Assembly: GCA_965226475.1 (NCBI GenBank)
Contig: CBDDDJ010000004.1
Coordinates: forward strand, 1,302,001 to 1,366,000
DNA length: 64,000 bases
Reading direction: 5' to 3'
DNA from: JASLMY01 sp965226475
GTDB lineage: Bacteria; Pseudomonadota; Alphaproteobacteria; GCA-2731375
Position numbers and translations under genes: made by a program. Shown piece by piece: positions 18,120 through 29,206 of the stretch. The notes under the pieces are model-generated. The model saw nothing but the letters and a program-made list of their open reading frames with translations, did not search any database and was not told the origin of the DNA. How positions within the stretch are numbered: position 1 is the stretch's first letter; each line of letters opens with the position of its first letter.

Positions 18120-19301
18120 ATGATGACTTCGAGCGCTGGACGGCCGAACGAACGGCCGGCGAGACCACACTTTTCCTCCGGCCCCTGCGCCAAGCGGCCG
18201 GGCTGGACGCCCGAGGTGCTGAGCGATGCGTTGCTGGGCCGCTCGCACCGCTCGGCGCCCGGCAAGGCGCGGTTGGCGGAAGCCTTGGCGCGCACCCGAA
18301 CGGTGCTGGAAGTGCCGGAAAGCCACAGGATCGCGATCGTGCCGGCCTCGGATACGGGCGCGGTGGAAATGGCGCTCTGGTCGTTCTTGGGCGCGCGCGG
18401 CGTCGAAATCCTGGCCTGGGAGAGTTTCGGCCGCGGCTGGGTGACCGACGTGGTGAAGCAGCTTCGGCTGGAGGACGTGCGCGTATCCGCCGCCGACTAT
18501 GGCGAGCTGCCCGACCTCGGGGCCGTGGATTTCACCCGCGACGTGGTGTTCTGCTGGAATGGGACCACCTCGGGCGTCAAGGTGCCGGACGGCGCGTGGA
18601 TCTCCGACGAGCGGGAGGGCCTGGTGATCGCCGACGCGACCTCGGCCGCCTTCGCCATGCCACTCGCCTGGGAGAAACTCGATGTCGCCACCTTCTCCTG
18701 GCAGAAGGTGCTGGGGGGAGAGGCACAGCACGGCATGCTGGTGTTGGGGCCCCGCGCGGTTGAACGGCTCGAAAGCCACACGCCGCCCTGGCCGCTGCCG
18801 AAGCTATTCCGACTGGTGAAGGGCGGCAAGCTCGACGCCTCGATCTTCGAGGGCAGCACCATCAATACGCCGTCCATGCTCTGCGTCGAGGACTATCTCG
18901 ACACGCTCAAGTGGGCGGAAGGCATCGGCGGCCTCTCGGGTCTGATCGGCCGCTGTCGCGCCAATCTGGCGGTGATCGAGGATTGGGTGGTGAAGACCGA
19001 CTGGGTGGATTTCCTCGCCGCCGACGCGGCGATCCGCTCCGAGACCTCGATCTGCCTTTCGATCGCCGATCCTTGGTTCCTCGGGCTTCCGGCAAACGAG
19101 CAGGCCGCTTTCACCAAGGCGCTTGCCCAACTGCTGGAGGACGAGGGCGTCGCCTTCGACGTCAACGGCTACCGCGACGCACCGCCGGGCCTCAGAATCT
19201 GGGGCGGGGCGACGATCGAGGCCGACGACATGGCCCGCCTCGTGCCCTGGCTCGAGTGGGCCTTCGCCGAAACCCTCGCCGCGCGCCGCGCCGCGGCCTG
19301 A
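18120..19301 (+). CDS. serC: Phosphoserine aminotransferase
   Basis: 393-residue PLP enzyme converting 3-phosphohydroxypyruvate and glutamate to phosphoserine. It is of the alphaproteobacterial type: RPHFSSGPCAKRPGW at the N-terminus, CWNGTTSGVKVPDG, VIADATSAAFAMPL and the PLP-lysine motif FSWQKVLGGEAQHG. The serA gene follows after 17 bases, so the first two serine-biosynthesis steps are one operon. A good promoter lies directly upstream. Confidence 0.95.
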   Translation: MMTSSAGRPNERPARPHFSSGPCAKRPGWTPEVLSDALLGRSHRSAPGKARLAEALARTRTVLEVPESHRIAIVPASDTGAVEMALWSFLGARGVEILAWESFGRGWVTDVVKQLRLEDVRVSAADYGELPDLGAVDFTRDVVFCWNGTTSGVKVPDGAWISDEREGLVIADATSAAFAMPLAWEKLDVATFSWQKVLGGEAQHGMLVLGPRAVERLESHTPPWPLPKLFRLVKGGKLDASIFEGSTINTPSMLCVEDYLDTLKWAEGIGGLSGLIGRCRANLAVIEDWVVKTDWVDFLAADAAIRSETSICLSIADPWFLGLPANEQAAFTKALAQLLEDEGVAFDVNGYRDAPPGLRIWGGATIEADDMARLVPWLEWAFAETLAARRAAA

Positions 19302-19318
19302 CGAACGGAGCCTATCCG

Positions 19319-20896
19319 ATGCCCAAGGTTCTGATCGCCGACGAGATGAGCCCGCGCGCCGCCGAGATCTTTTCCGAGCGGGGGCTCGAGGTGGAGACGC
19401 GCACCGGTCTCGCGCCCGACGACCTGCTGGGCGCGATCGCCGACTATGACGGCCTCGCCATCCGTTCCGCCACCAAGGTCACCGCCGATGTGCTGGCGAA
19501 GGCCGCGCGGCTGAAAGTCATCGGCCGCGCCGGCATCGGCGTCGACAACGTCGACCTGGTGGCCGCGACCCAGGCCGGCGTCTGCGTCATGAACACCCCT
19601 TTCGGCAACGCCATCACCACGGCCGAGCACGCGATCGCCATGATGTTCGCGCTCGCCCGCCAGATCGCCGCCGCCGACCGCTCGACGCAAGCGGGCAAGT
19701 GGGAAAAGAACGCCTTCATGGGCATGGAGCTGTTCGGCAAGACCCTCGGCATTGTCGGCTGCGGCAACATCGGCGCCATCGTAGCCGACCGGGCGCTGGG
19801 CCTGAAGATGCGCGTCGTCGCCCACGACCCCTACCTCTCGGGCGACCGGGCGCTGGAGCTGGGGGTCGAGAAGGTCGATTTCGAGGAATTGCTGGCCCGG
19901 GCCGACGTCATCACGCTGCATACGCCCTTGACCGACGGCACCCGCCACCTGTTCGACGCGGCCGCGCTGGCCAAGGCCAAGCCGGGCGTCAGGATCATAA
20001 ATTGCGCGCGGGGCGGCCTGGTGGTGGAGACGGACCTGCGCGCCGCTCTCGACTCGGGCCACGTCGCGGGTGCGGCCTTCGACGTCTTCGTCGAGGAGCC
20101 GGCGCGCGAGAATCCGCTCTTCGGCCACCCGAACGTGGTGGCGACTCCGCACCTGGGCGCGGCGACGGAGGAAGCGCAGGAGAACGTCGCGCTGCAGGTC
20201 GCCGAGCAGATGAGCGATTTCCTGATCGACGGCGCCGTCTCCAACGCGCTCAACATGGCCTCGGTCACGGCGGAGGAGGCGCCGCGCCTGAAGCCCTATA
20301 CCGCGCTCGCCGGCTTGCTCGGCTCATTCGCCGGGCAATTGACCGAGTCGGCGGTGAAGGCGATCCACATCGAATACGAAGGCCACGTCGCCACCCTCAA
20401 TACCCGGCCCTTGACCGCCATCGCGGTCGAGGGGCTGCTGAGCCCACTGATGGCCGGAGTCAACATGGTGAACGCGCCGGTGATCGCGCGGAATCGCAAC
20501 ATCGACATCAAGGAGACGCGCGACGAGCGTCGCGGTGATTATCTGACCCTGATGCGCCTCACGGTGACGACGGAACGGCAGACCCGCGGCGTCGCCGGCA
20601 CCCTCTTCGCCGACCGCCGGCCGCGCCTGACGGAGGTCAAGGGCATCAACCTGGAAGCGGAGCTGGCGCCTCACATGCTCTATGTCACCAACCACGACCG
20701 GCCGGGCTTCATCGGCGCGCTGGGCACCGCCTTGGGCGATGCCGGCGTCAATATCGCCACCTTCCATCTCGGCCGCGCCGACGCGGGGGGCGACGCCATC
20801 GCCCTGGTCGCGGTCGACGAGGCGATAGATCCCGCGGTGTTGGAACGGGTGCGCGCGCTGCCCCACGTCGTCCAGGTCAAGGCGCTCGCCTTCTGA
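19319..20896 (+). CDS. serA: D-3-phosphoglycerate dehydrogenase
   Basis: 525-residue enzyme of the long SerA type. It catalyses the first step of serine synthesis with NAD. It has the substrate/NAD core (IGRAGIGVDNVDL; nucleotide fold LGIVGCGNIGAIVADRA; catalytic region INCARGGLVVE, and HLGAATEEAQENV containing the catalytic His), then the ASB domain (about 320-445) and a C-terminal ACT domain (MLYVTNHDRPGFIGALG) likely to sense serine. I chose the ATG at 19319, after serC's stop, because the family begins MPKVLIADEMS; the frame is open further upstream inside serC. Confidence 0.96.
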   Translation: MPKVLIADEMSPRAAEIFSERGLEVETRTGLAPDDLLGAIADYDGLAIRSATKVTADVLAKAARLKVIGRAGIGVDNVDLVAATQAGVCVMNTPFGNAITTAEHAIAMMFALARQIAAADRSTQAGKWEKNAFMGMELFGKTLGIVGCGNIGAIVADRALGLKMRVVAHDPYLSGDRALELGVEKVDFEELLARADVITLHTPLTDGTRHLFDAAALAKAKPGVRIINCARGGLVVETDLRAALDSGHVAGAAFDVFVEEPARENPLFGHPNVVATPHLGAATEEAQENVALQVAEQMSDFLIDGAVSNALNMASVTAEEAPRLKPYTALAGLLGSFAGQLTESAVKAIHIEYEGHVATLNTRPLTAIAVEGLLSPLMAGVNMVNAPVIARNRNIDIKETRDERRGDYLTLMRLTVTTERQTRGVAGTLFADRRPRLTEVKGINLEAELAPHMLYVTNHDRPGFIGALGTALGDAGVNIATFHLGRADAGGDAIALVAVDEAIDPAVLERVRALPHVVQVKALAF

Positions 20897-20961
20897 TGCG
20901 GGGCGTGGAGGATAGTGCCGCCGTGTCGCGGGCGCGGGGAGTGGGCTACACTCGCCCCGCC

Positions 20962-22101
20962 ATGACCGATACCGCCGATCTCGCCCTGCTGCCGGAAGGC
21001 CTGCGTGATGACCTGCCGCCCGCGGCCGAGCACGAGGCGGCGATCGTCGGCCGCCTGATCGACGGCTTCCAGGGCCATGGCTACGAGCGGGTGAAGCCGC
21101 CGTTGGTCGAATTCGAGGAGAGCCTGCTGATAGGTCCCGGCGCCGGCATCTCGCGTCACATGTTCCGCCTGATGGACCCGGTCAGCCAACGGATGATGGG
21201 CGTGCGCGCCGACATGACGACCCAGGTCGCCCGCATCGCCGCGACGCGCCTGGCGCACGGACCCCGGCCGCTCAGGCTCTGCTATGCGGGCCAGGTGCTG
21301 CGTATTCGCGGCAGCCAGATGCGCCCGGAGCGCCAGTTCACCCAGGCTGGCGCCGAGCTTATAGGTATCGATTCGGTCCAGGCTGACGCTGAAATGGCCA
21401 GGCTCGCCGCCACCGCCATGGCCGAGGTCGGCGTCGCGGATCTCACCATCGACCTGACGGTGCCGGCCCTGGTGCCCATGGTCTGCGAGGACCTGGGCCT
21501 GGACGAGGCGGCGGCGGCCATGGTGCGCCAGGCCCTCGACCGCCGCGATGCACCGGCGCTGATCGGCCTGGCGGCGACGGCGCGGGACCGCCTCAAGGCG
21601 CTGATCGACGCGGCCGGCCTGGCGCAAGCGGCGCTGGAGACCTTGGCCGGGCTGGAACTGCCGGCCGCGGGCCGGGCCCTGATCGAGCGGGTGGGGGAGC
21701 TGGTGGCGGACCTCGTCGGCGACGACGCGGGCTATGCGCTGACTTTCGATCCGGGGGAAAGCCGGGGCTTCGAATACCAGTCGGGCATCAGCTTCTCGCT
21801 GTTGGCCGGCGGCGTGCGTGGCGAGTTGGGCCGAGGCGGGCGCTACAACCTCGCCACGGGCGAGACGGCGACCGGCTTCTCGCTCTATCTCGACAGCCTG
21901 ATGCGCGCGGTGCCGGCGGCGGAGACGCCCCCCCGCTTGTTCCTGCCCCGGGCCGAAGGAGCCCGTGTGGCAGAGCTCCGAGCCGATGGCTGGCGTGTCG
22001 TCGGCGACTTGGCCGGCGGCGGCGATACGGAGGCCGAGGCCCGGCGCCTCGGCTGCACCCACATCTTCCACCAAGGGACGCCGCGCGCGCTCAGCCAGTA
22101 G
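20962..22101 (+). CDS. hisZ: ATP phosphoribosyltransferase regulatory subunit
   Basis: 379-residue class II aminoacyl-tRNA-synthetase-like protein that partners short HisG in the first step of histidine synthesis. Motif-like segments are LLPEGLRDDLPP, MRADMTTQVARI-like GVRADMTTQVAR, FTQAGAELIG and GGRYNLATGETATGFSLYL. The ATG at 20962 is chosen over 20896 because the HisZ fold begins LLPEGLRD and the upstream stretch has no conservation to the family. The serA-hisZ-purA order is typical of Rhodospirillales relatives. No hisG is in the window. Confidence 0.92.
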   Translation: MTDTADLALLPEGLRDDLPPAAEHEAAIVGRLIDGFQGHGYERVKPPLVEFEESLLIGPGAGISRHMFRLMDPVSQRMMGVRADMTTQVARIAATRLAHGPRPLRLCYAGQVLRIRGSQMRPERQFTQAGAELIGIDSVQADAEMARLAATAMAEVGVADLTIDLTVPALVPMVCEDLGLDEAAAAMVRQALDRRDAPALIGLAATARDRLKALIDAAGLAQAALETLAGLELPAAGRALIERVGELVADLVGDDAGYALTFDPGESRGFEYQSGISFSLLAGGVRGELGRGGRYNLATGETATGFSLYLDSLMRAVPAAETPPRLFLPRAEGARVAELRADGWRVVGDLAGGGDTEAEARRLGCTHIFHQGTPRALSQ

Positions 22102-22132
22102 GCGCGCGCGCGGGCAAGAGGAGGACGGGCCA

Positions 22133-23423
<1,291 letters not shown>

Positions 23424-23425
<2 letters not shown>

Positions 23426-23450
23426 GGGGGCGTCAGCGCCTCACCCCCTT
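23424..23450 (+). terminator. Hairpin after purA
   Basis: GAGGGGG (23424-23430) pairs with CCCCCTT (23444-23450) around a 13-base loop, starting at the purA stop codon. The stem is strong but only two T residues follow, so it is a plausible rather than classic intrinsic terminator. Confidence 0.5.
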
Positions 23451-23451
23451 C

Positions 23452-23573
23452 CGTCATCGCGAAGGCGTGCCAGCGCTTGTGGCGATCCAGGGCGGCGTGA
23501 ACGGTATCGACGAAGTCGTCAAGCTTTGACACAGCCTGGATTGCCACACTCGCTTCGCTCGTTCGCAATGACG
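23452..23573. repeat. Intergenic palindromic repeat element
   Basis: About 120 bases whose ends are imperfect inverted repeats: CGTCATCGCGAAGGCGTGCC at the left, and a right arm that reads CGTCATTGCGAACGAGCGAA on the opposite strand; inner segments GCGATCCAGG and CCTGGATTGC also pair. This matches the short CGTCATTGCGAG-type palindromes that are scattered between genes in many alphaproteobacteria. No second copy was noticed in this window. Confidence 0.6.
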
Positions 23574-23595
23574 TGGGTGGGTTCGGCGCGGCGCG

Positions 23596-24546
23596 TTATT
23601 CCGCCGCGATGCCCGTCCCCCGGAATTTTCCGTCCAGGCTCTCCATCAACCGTTTCAGCGGGATGATGCGGGCATGGCCGCCGGTGGCGCCGTCGGGGAA
23701 GGAGAGGGCGATCTCGCAGGCTTCCAGGTACTTGGCGATATCGATGCCGGTATCCAGGCCCATGCGGTGGAAGAGGTAGACCAGGTCCTCGGTCGCGACG
23801 TTGCCCGTCGCACCCGGCGCGAAGGGGCAGCCGCCGAGGCCGGCGACGGAGCCGTCGAAGATGCGCAGGTCCGCCTCAAGCCCGGCCAGGACGTTGGCGA
23901 TGCAGAAGCCGGCCGTGTCATGGCCGTGGAAGGCGAAGGTGGCGGCATCGCCGAAGCTTTTCAGGCATTCCGCCGACAAAGCCCGCACATGGTCCGGCGT
24001 CGCCATGCCGGTGGTGTCGCTCAAACAAAGCTCCATGCCCTGACGGATGGAGACGATGCGCTCGATGTTGGCCAGCACGTCGGCCTCCGGCACCCGGCCG
24101 TCGAAGGGGCAATCGAAGGTGGTGGCGAGGCCGATCCGCATTTGCAAGCGGCCTTCGGAATCGACCTCCTCCAGCAGAGATTGCAGGTCGTCGAGCGACT
24201 GCGCCGTCGGCCGGCGGACGTTCGACATGTTGTGGGTGTCCGTCATGGAGATGACGAAGATGATCTCGCCGATTCCGGCTTGAAGTGCCCTGACCGCGCC
24301 CTTGGTATTCGGCACCAGGGCCATGCGGCGCACGCCCGGCATCGGGCCCAGCATGGCCACCAGCGCCTCGGCGTCGCGCATCTGGGGGATCGCTTTCGGG
24401 CTGATGAAGGAGCCGACCTCCATCCGGCTGACGCCGGCGCGGGCCAGTGCGTGGATCAGCTCGGCCTTGCGCTCGGTCTCGATCCAGGTCGGCACCGACT
24501 GCACGCCATCGCGCGGCCCCACCTCGACGATCTGGACGTCGGTCAT
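23596..24546 (-). CDS. Hydroxymethylglutaryl-CoA lyase family protein
   Basis: 316-residue TIM-barrel lyase of the HMGL-like family, which splits HMG-CoA or related 3-hydroxy-3-methyl acyl-CoAs. Seen: VEVGPRDGVQSVP (catalytic Arg and metal Asp), MEVGSFISPKAIPQM, FAFHGHDTAGFCIAN (metal His pair) and GLGGCPFAPGATGNVATEDL, containing the active-site Cys loop. It is third in a leftward series after a dehydrogenase and an isomerase, with a 112-base gap upstream, which may carry its own promoter. Confidence 0.92.
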   Translation of the reverse strand: MTDVQIVEVGPRDGVQSVPTWIETERKAELIHALARAGVSRMEVGSFISPKAIPQMRDAEALVAMLGPMPGVRRMALVPNTKGAVRALQAGIGEIIFVISMTDTHNMSNVRRPTAQSLDDLQSLLEEVDSEGRLQMRIGLATTFDCPFDGRVPEADVLANIERIVSIRQGMELCLSDTTGMATPDHVRALSAECLKSFGDAATFAFHGHDTAGFCIANVLAGLEADLRIFDGSVAGLGGCPFAPGATGNVATEDLVYLFHRMGLDTGIDIAKYLEACEIALSFPDGATGGHARIIPLKRLMESLDGKFRGTGIAAE

Positions 24547-24658
24547 GATTTTTTTCTCCTTCGTTTGTTCGCTGAAGATGTTTTAACGCGATCGCCCTCC
24601 GCCGCCAAGATGAACGGCGGGATGTGGCGCAGTCCATATTTGCGGGCGCGCCCACTCC

Positions 24659-25525
24659 TCAACCAAAAACTCCGTTGAACACCTCCATGTTCTGGCGAAA
24701 ACCCGCCTCGTAATCGCCGTTGCCCGGGTGGTAGACGCTCTCGAAGCTGATCGCGCCGTCGTAGCCGTCGGCGCGCAGCGCGTCGGCCATGGGCTGGAAC
24801 TGGTCGGCGAGCTGGCCCTCGCCCATGCGGCGCACCTCGAGCGTCGCCTTGGGCGTGTCGACATGGACGTCCTTGATGTGGACGTGGCCGAGATAGCCGC
24901 CCTTGACGGCATCGTAGCCGTCGGGCCAGGCCTTTTCGTGCGCCCAGCAGTTGTTGGCCGGGTCCCACAGCACCTTCAGCGTGCCCTTGGCGTCGAGATC
25001 GTCGATCAGCTTGCGCCCGGTCCAGCAGGAATTGACCATGGTGCCGTTGCCGGTCTCGACCACCAGGGTCACGCCCTCGGCCTTGGCGAGCTCGACCGCG
25101 GGTGCGGTGAGCGAGAGCTGCACCTCCCACGCCCCCTTGGCGACGTTCCACTGTTCGGCACCATGATGGCCCCAGAGGATCGCCTCCTTCTTGCCGGTCA
25201 TGATGCGCACGGTCTTGCAGTCGAACTCGTGCGCCATGTCGATGCAGCGTTTCAGCGATTCCATGTGGCGCTGGTGCAGCGCGTCGCCCGGCGCCGAGCT
25301 CCCCATCATCATGCCGGCAAAGTTGTGCCGCGAGATGCAGGAGACGGTCTTCTCGTGCCGGCGCACGCATTCCAGCGCCCGGCGCCGCTCGTCCACGTCC
25401 AGGTCGCCCACCTCCTTGTCGTCGACATATTGCAGCTCGGCATGGGTCAGGCCGTATTCGGTCATCACGCCCAAGGCGTGGTCGAGGTCACGGCTGATGC
25501 CGTCGGTGATGACGCCGAGGTTCAT
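24659..25525 (-). CDS. Sugar phosphate isomerase/epimerase-like TIM barrel
   Basis: 288-residue AP-endonuclease-2-like TIM barrel, the fold of xylose-isomerase-type sugar epimerases. Metal ligands are suggested by LVVETGNGTMVNS, LWDPANNCW, LGHVHIKDVHVD and AISFESVYHPG. The ATG at 25525 is chosen because the family begins NLGVITDGIS. It starts 14 bases after the upstream dehydrogenase gene stops. Substrate unknown; a sugar or hydroxy-acid degradation role is inferred from that neighbour. Confidence 0.88.
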   Translation of the reverse strand: MNLGVITDGISRDLDHALGVMTEYGLTHAELQYVDDKEVGDLDVDERRRALECVRRHEKTVSCISRHNFAGMMMGSSAPGDALHQRHMESLKRCIDMAHEFDCKTVRIMTGKKEAILWGHHGAEQWNVAKGAWEVQLSLTAPAVELAKAEGVTLVVETGNGTMVNSCWTGRKLIDDLDAKGTLKVLWDPANNCWAHEKAWPDGYDAVKGGYLGHVHIKDVHVDTPKATLEVRRMGEGQLADQFQPMADALRADGYDGAISFESVYHPGNGDYEAGFRQNMEVFNGVFG

Positions 25526-25539
25526 GGGTCTTCTTCTCC

Positions 25540-26436
25540 TTAACCACGCCGGAGCTTGGCGCCGACGATGTCCTCGAGGATGCGGGTGACGACCCAGTTG
25601 TCGCCGTCGGGGTGCTTGGTGATGCCCGCCTGGAACAGCTGCATCGCGGTGGATGCGGTGAAGAGGGGCACGCCCATCTCGCGCGCCAGGTCCAGCGCGA
25701 TGGTCAGGTCCTTGTGCATGGTGGAGATATGGCTGCCCGTCTTCTCGAATTTGCCGTCGATAATCTGGCGAAGCCCGTTGCTGGAAGATTCGCAGCCGGC
25801 GCTCGAGGTCGAGATGACGCCATGCAGCGCCTCCGCGTCGACACCGGCCTTGGCGGCGAGCACGGAGGCCTCGAAGGTGGCGGCGTAGATCGAGCCGATG
25901 AGCGATTGCAAACAAGCCTTCACGGTCTGGCCCTGACCGGGCTCGGTGCCGACCCGGTGGATGGTGCCGCCGACCGCCGCCATCGCCGGGCGGCAATTTT
26001 CGAGCGCGGCGTCGCTGCCCGCCGCCATCATCGTCAGTGTCCCGCCCTGGGCGCCGGCGAAGCCGCCGCTGACGGGTGAATCGACGACGTCGAGGCCGCT
26101 GTTGGCCAGATCGGCCGCGATTTGCCGCATCTCGGCCGCGCGGATCGTCGCCGTCATCAAAATCGCGCCGCCGGGCGACATGGTCGCGAGCAGGCCGTCC
26201 TCGAAGATCACGCTACGCGCCTGATCGCCGTTCATCACCATGACGAAGACCACGTCGGACGCCGCGCCCACGCCCGCCGCCGCGTTCGCCGGCTGGCCGC
26301 CGATGGCCTCCAAGGCCACCATGCGGTCGGGGTCGAGATCGAAGCCCGTCACCTCGAAACCGGCGGCGAGCAGGTTTTTCGCCAAGCCCGAGCCCATGTC
26401 GCCGAGACCGACGACGCCCATGCGTTGTTGTGCCAC
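25540..26436 (-). CDS. 3-hydroxyisobutyrate / L-threonate dehydrogenase-like protein
   Basis: 298-residue NAD(P)-dependent beta-hydroxyacid dehydrogenase. Nucleotide motif MGVVGLGDMGSGLAKNL, substrate motif VVDSPVSGGFAGAQGGTLT, catalytic Lys in GQTVKACLQSL, and FEKTGSHISTMHKDL. By overall pattern it resembles the L-threonate dehydrogenase group as much as true HIBADH, but I cannot separate these by eye. The GTG at 26436 is chosen because GGAGAG lies 4-9 bases before it. First gene of the leftward three-gene series. Confidence 0.88.
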   Translation of the reverse strand: MAQQRMGVVGLGDMGSGLAKNLLAAGFEVTGFDLDPDRMVALEAIGGQPANAAAGVGAASDVVFVMVMNGDQARSVIFEDGLLATMSPGGAILMTATIRAAEMRQIAADLANSGLDVVDSPVSGGFAGAQGGTLTMMAAGSDAALENCRPAMAAVGGTIHRVGTEPGQGQTVKACLQSLIGSIYAATFEASVLAAKAGVDAEALHGVISTSSAGCESSSNGLRQIIDGKFEKTGSHISTMHKDLTIALDLAREMGVPLFTASTAMQLFQAGITKHPDGDNWVVTRILEDIVGAKLRRG

Positions 26437-26747
26437 GCTCTCTCCTTTTCCGGGGAACCGCGCGGACCGGAGACCGCCTTCCGCTCGACGTCTCCGAGAT
26501 CGTCCGCCGACTCCCACCTCTCCTTGCCACCGGCGAGCGGATTACGCAACTCGTCAATGACGCCTCGGCCGGAACGGTTCGACCGCGACGAGGGTATCGC
26601 TACCGGCCGCGGGGGCGCCGTCATTCATGACGGCCGCCACCAGCTTCCGCCGGAGCGGTGGTCGCGGGCTTGTGGCTTCCGCCGATCGTTGCTTAGATCC
26701 CCTTGACCCGGAGGATGCCACTTGCCCGCCGGTCGAGGAGGTTCGCC
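26437..26747. other. Divergent intergenic region before divL
   Basis: 311 bases between the leftward dehydrogenase operon and rightward divL. It should hold both promoters, but no clear -35/-10 pair or full CtrA-type box was recognised. A strong GAGGAGG ribosome site lies at its right end, six bases before the divL ATG. Confidence 0.5.
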
Positions 26748-29193
26748 ATGCAATTCCGTCGATCCCTGCCCCTTGCTCTCGCGGGGCTGCCGTTCGCGGC
26801 CCTGCCGGCGCAGGCCGCCTATGGCCCCTTCGAGGCGCCCACCTTCATCGCCATGGTGGCGATGATGCTGGCCGGACTGGCGGCGCCATTCGTCTGGTGG
26901 CGTGGCCGCGCCACCTCGCGCCGAGCGGCCGGGACGGTCGCCGTGCTGGAGCGGCGGATCGAGGTCCTGCAAGACCGGTTCGATACCTGGCCCGATGGCG
27001 GCATCCGGCTGGAAGGCGGCGACGCGCGGGCATTCGGCGCTCTCGTCGAGCATCTCGGCGCCGGCGGCGAGGCGGCGCGTCCGATCGGAGAGCTGCTTCT
27101 CCCCCTCTCGCCGGCCGCGCGCGCGCGTCGAGCGGGCGGCCAGCGAATGGGGCCCGGACCTGCCGGCCCGCTTCCTGCTGCGCGACGAGGCGATGGCCCG
27201 CAGCCATGAGGTCATCGCGGTGGATGACGGTACGGCCCGCATTCTCGCCTTCCACGACGTAACCGCGCTCGACGATCGGCTTCGCGCGGCGGAGGAGAGG
27301 GCCGAGCGGGCCGAGGCGGTGCTCCGAGGCCTGGAGGAGATCACCGACACCTTGGCGCTGCCGCTGTGGCGGCGGGACGGCGCACAACGGATCCGGTGGT
27401 GCAATCTGGCCTATGCGCGGGTCGTCGGCGTCACGCGCGAGGAGGTGCTGCGGGACGGCGCCGTCGAAATCGAGCCGACGATCATGGCGGGCGACGCCAA
27501 GCGCCTGGCCCGGGATGCGATGAGCGGCGGGACGGCGGCGAGCGCGGAGCGCCACTTCGTTGTCGACGACCAGCGTCGCATGTTTCTGGCGACGGAGACG
27601 CCCGATCCTTCCGGCGGCGGCACCATCGGCTGCGCCGTCGACGTGACGGACCGCGAGGAACTCGGCGCCGAACACCGCCGCTTCGTCGAGGCGACGAGCA
27701 ATGTGCTCAACAACCTGAACTCGGCGATCGCCATCTTCGGCGCCGACCGGAGACTGGCCTTCTTCAACAACGCCTATGCGCGGCTGTGGCAGCTGGGCGA
27801 GGACTGGCTCGCGGCCGCGCCGACGCATTCGCAACTCCTCGACGAGATGCTGGCGCGCCGGCTGTTGCCGGAGCAGGCGGACTTTCCCGCCTACAAGGAG
27901 CGGGTGATGGCGCTCTACACCAATTTGCTCGAGACCTCGGAGGTGTTCAACTATCTCCCCGACGGACGCACGCTCCGTTCGCTGATCGCGCCGCACCCCA
28001 TGGGTGGCCTGCTGATCGTATACGAAGACGTCACCGACCGGCTGCGGCTGGAGCGCTCCTACAACACCTTGATCGCGGTGCAGCGGGAAACGATCGAGAA
28101 TTTGCACGAAGGCGTCGCCGTGTTCGGCGCCGACAGCCGCCTGAAGCTTTACAATTCGCAGTTCCGCAAGCTGTGGCGGCTATCGGAGGGCGACCTCGAG
28201 GGCGAGCCGCACTTCAACGAAATTTTCGACGCCGTCCACGAGGCCTTTGGCCGGCCCGGCGAGTGGGCCGAGCAGCACCCCCGCACGTCCGCGCTAATCG
28301 CCGAGCGTCGGGCCCTGCATACCACCATCGACCGGCCGGACGGCGGCGTGGTGGAGTTCGCCACCCTGCCCCTGCCCGACGGCAACCTGCTCGCGACCTA
28401 CGTCGACGTCACCGACCGGGTGCGGATCGAGCGCGCGCTCCGCGAACGCAACGAGGCGCTGCGGGCCGCCGACCGCCTGAAGACCGAGTTCATCGCCAAC
28501 ATGTCCTATGAACTCCGCTCGCCGTTGAACGTGATCCTCGGCTTCATCGAGATCCTGGACCAGGAATATTTCGGCGGGCTGAACGAGAAGCAGAAGACCT
28601 ACTGCGCCGGCATCATCGAATCCTCGCACCGCCTGCTGGCGCTGGTGAACGACATCCTGGATCTCGCCAGCGTCGAGGCCGGCCAAATGGAACTCGACTT
28701 GAGCGTATTCAGCATCGAAGACCTGCTCGCCAGCGTGATCGACCTCACGCGCGAGAATGCCCGGTCGCGCGGCATCGCGCTGGAATTGGACACGGCGCCC
28801 GACCTCGGCGAGATGACGGCCGATGCCCGCCGCCTCCGGCAGGTGATGATGAACCTGCTCTCCAACGCCTACCAATACAGCCCCGAGGGGAGCCGCGTGG
28901 TCGTGCGTGCCAGGCGGGGCGAGGACGCCATCACCGTCTCCGTCCGCGACCAGGGAATCGGCATCAAGACGGAGGAACAGGACCGCATCTTCGAGCGTTT
29001 CGAGCGCGGCGACCGCACGCGGGGCGGCTACGGCGCCGGCCTCGGCCTGGCGCTGGTCAAGAGCTTCGTCGAACTGCATGGCGGTGCCGTCGCGCTCGTG
29101 AGCGACATCGACGAGGGCACGGAAGTGACGGTCTCGCTCCCGTTCACGCCGCGTACCGATGGGCCGGAGGACGGCTTCGAATTGGAAGCGTAA
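26748..29193 (+). CDS. divL: DivL-type PAS pseudokinase, one frameshift
   Basis: About 815 residues once one frameshift is bridged. N-terminal membrane region (IAMVAMMLAGLAAPFVWW), coiled-coil, several PAS domains (SNVLNNLNSAIAIFGADRRL; GVAVFGADSRLKLYNSQF), then DHp and HATPase (MNLLSNAYQYSP, DQGIGI, GAGLGLALVK). The H-box reads FIANMSYELRSPLNV: Tyr (codon 28507-28509) replaces the usual His, the hallmark of DivL, which modulates CckA and hence CtrA phosphorylation in the alphaproteobacterial cell cycle. Frames cross at a CG repeat (27116-27128); two more bases there would restore one frame. Either assembly error or slippage. Confidence 0.85.
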
Positions 29194-29206
29194 GAATACG
29201 GTCGGC

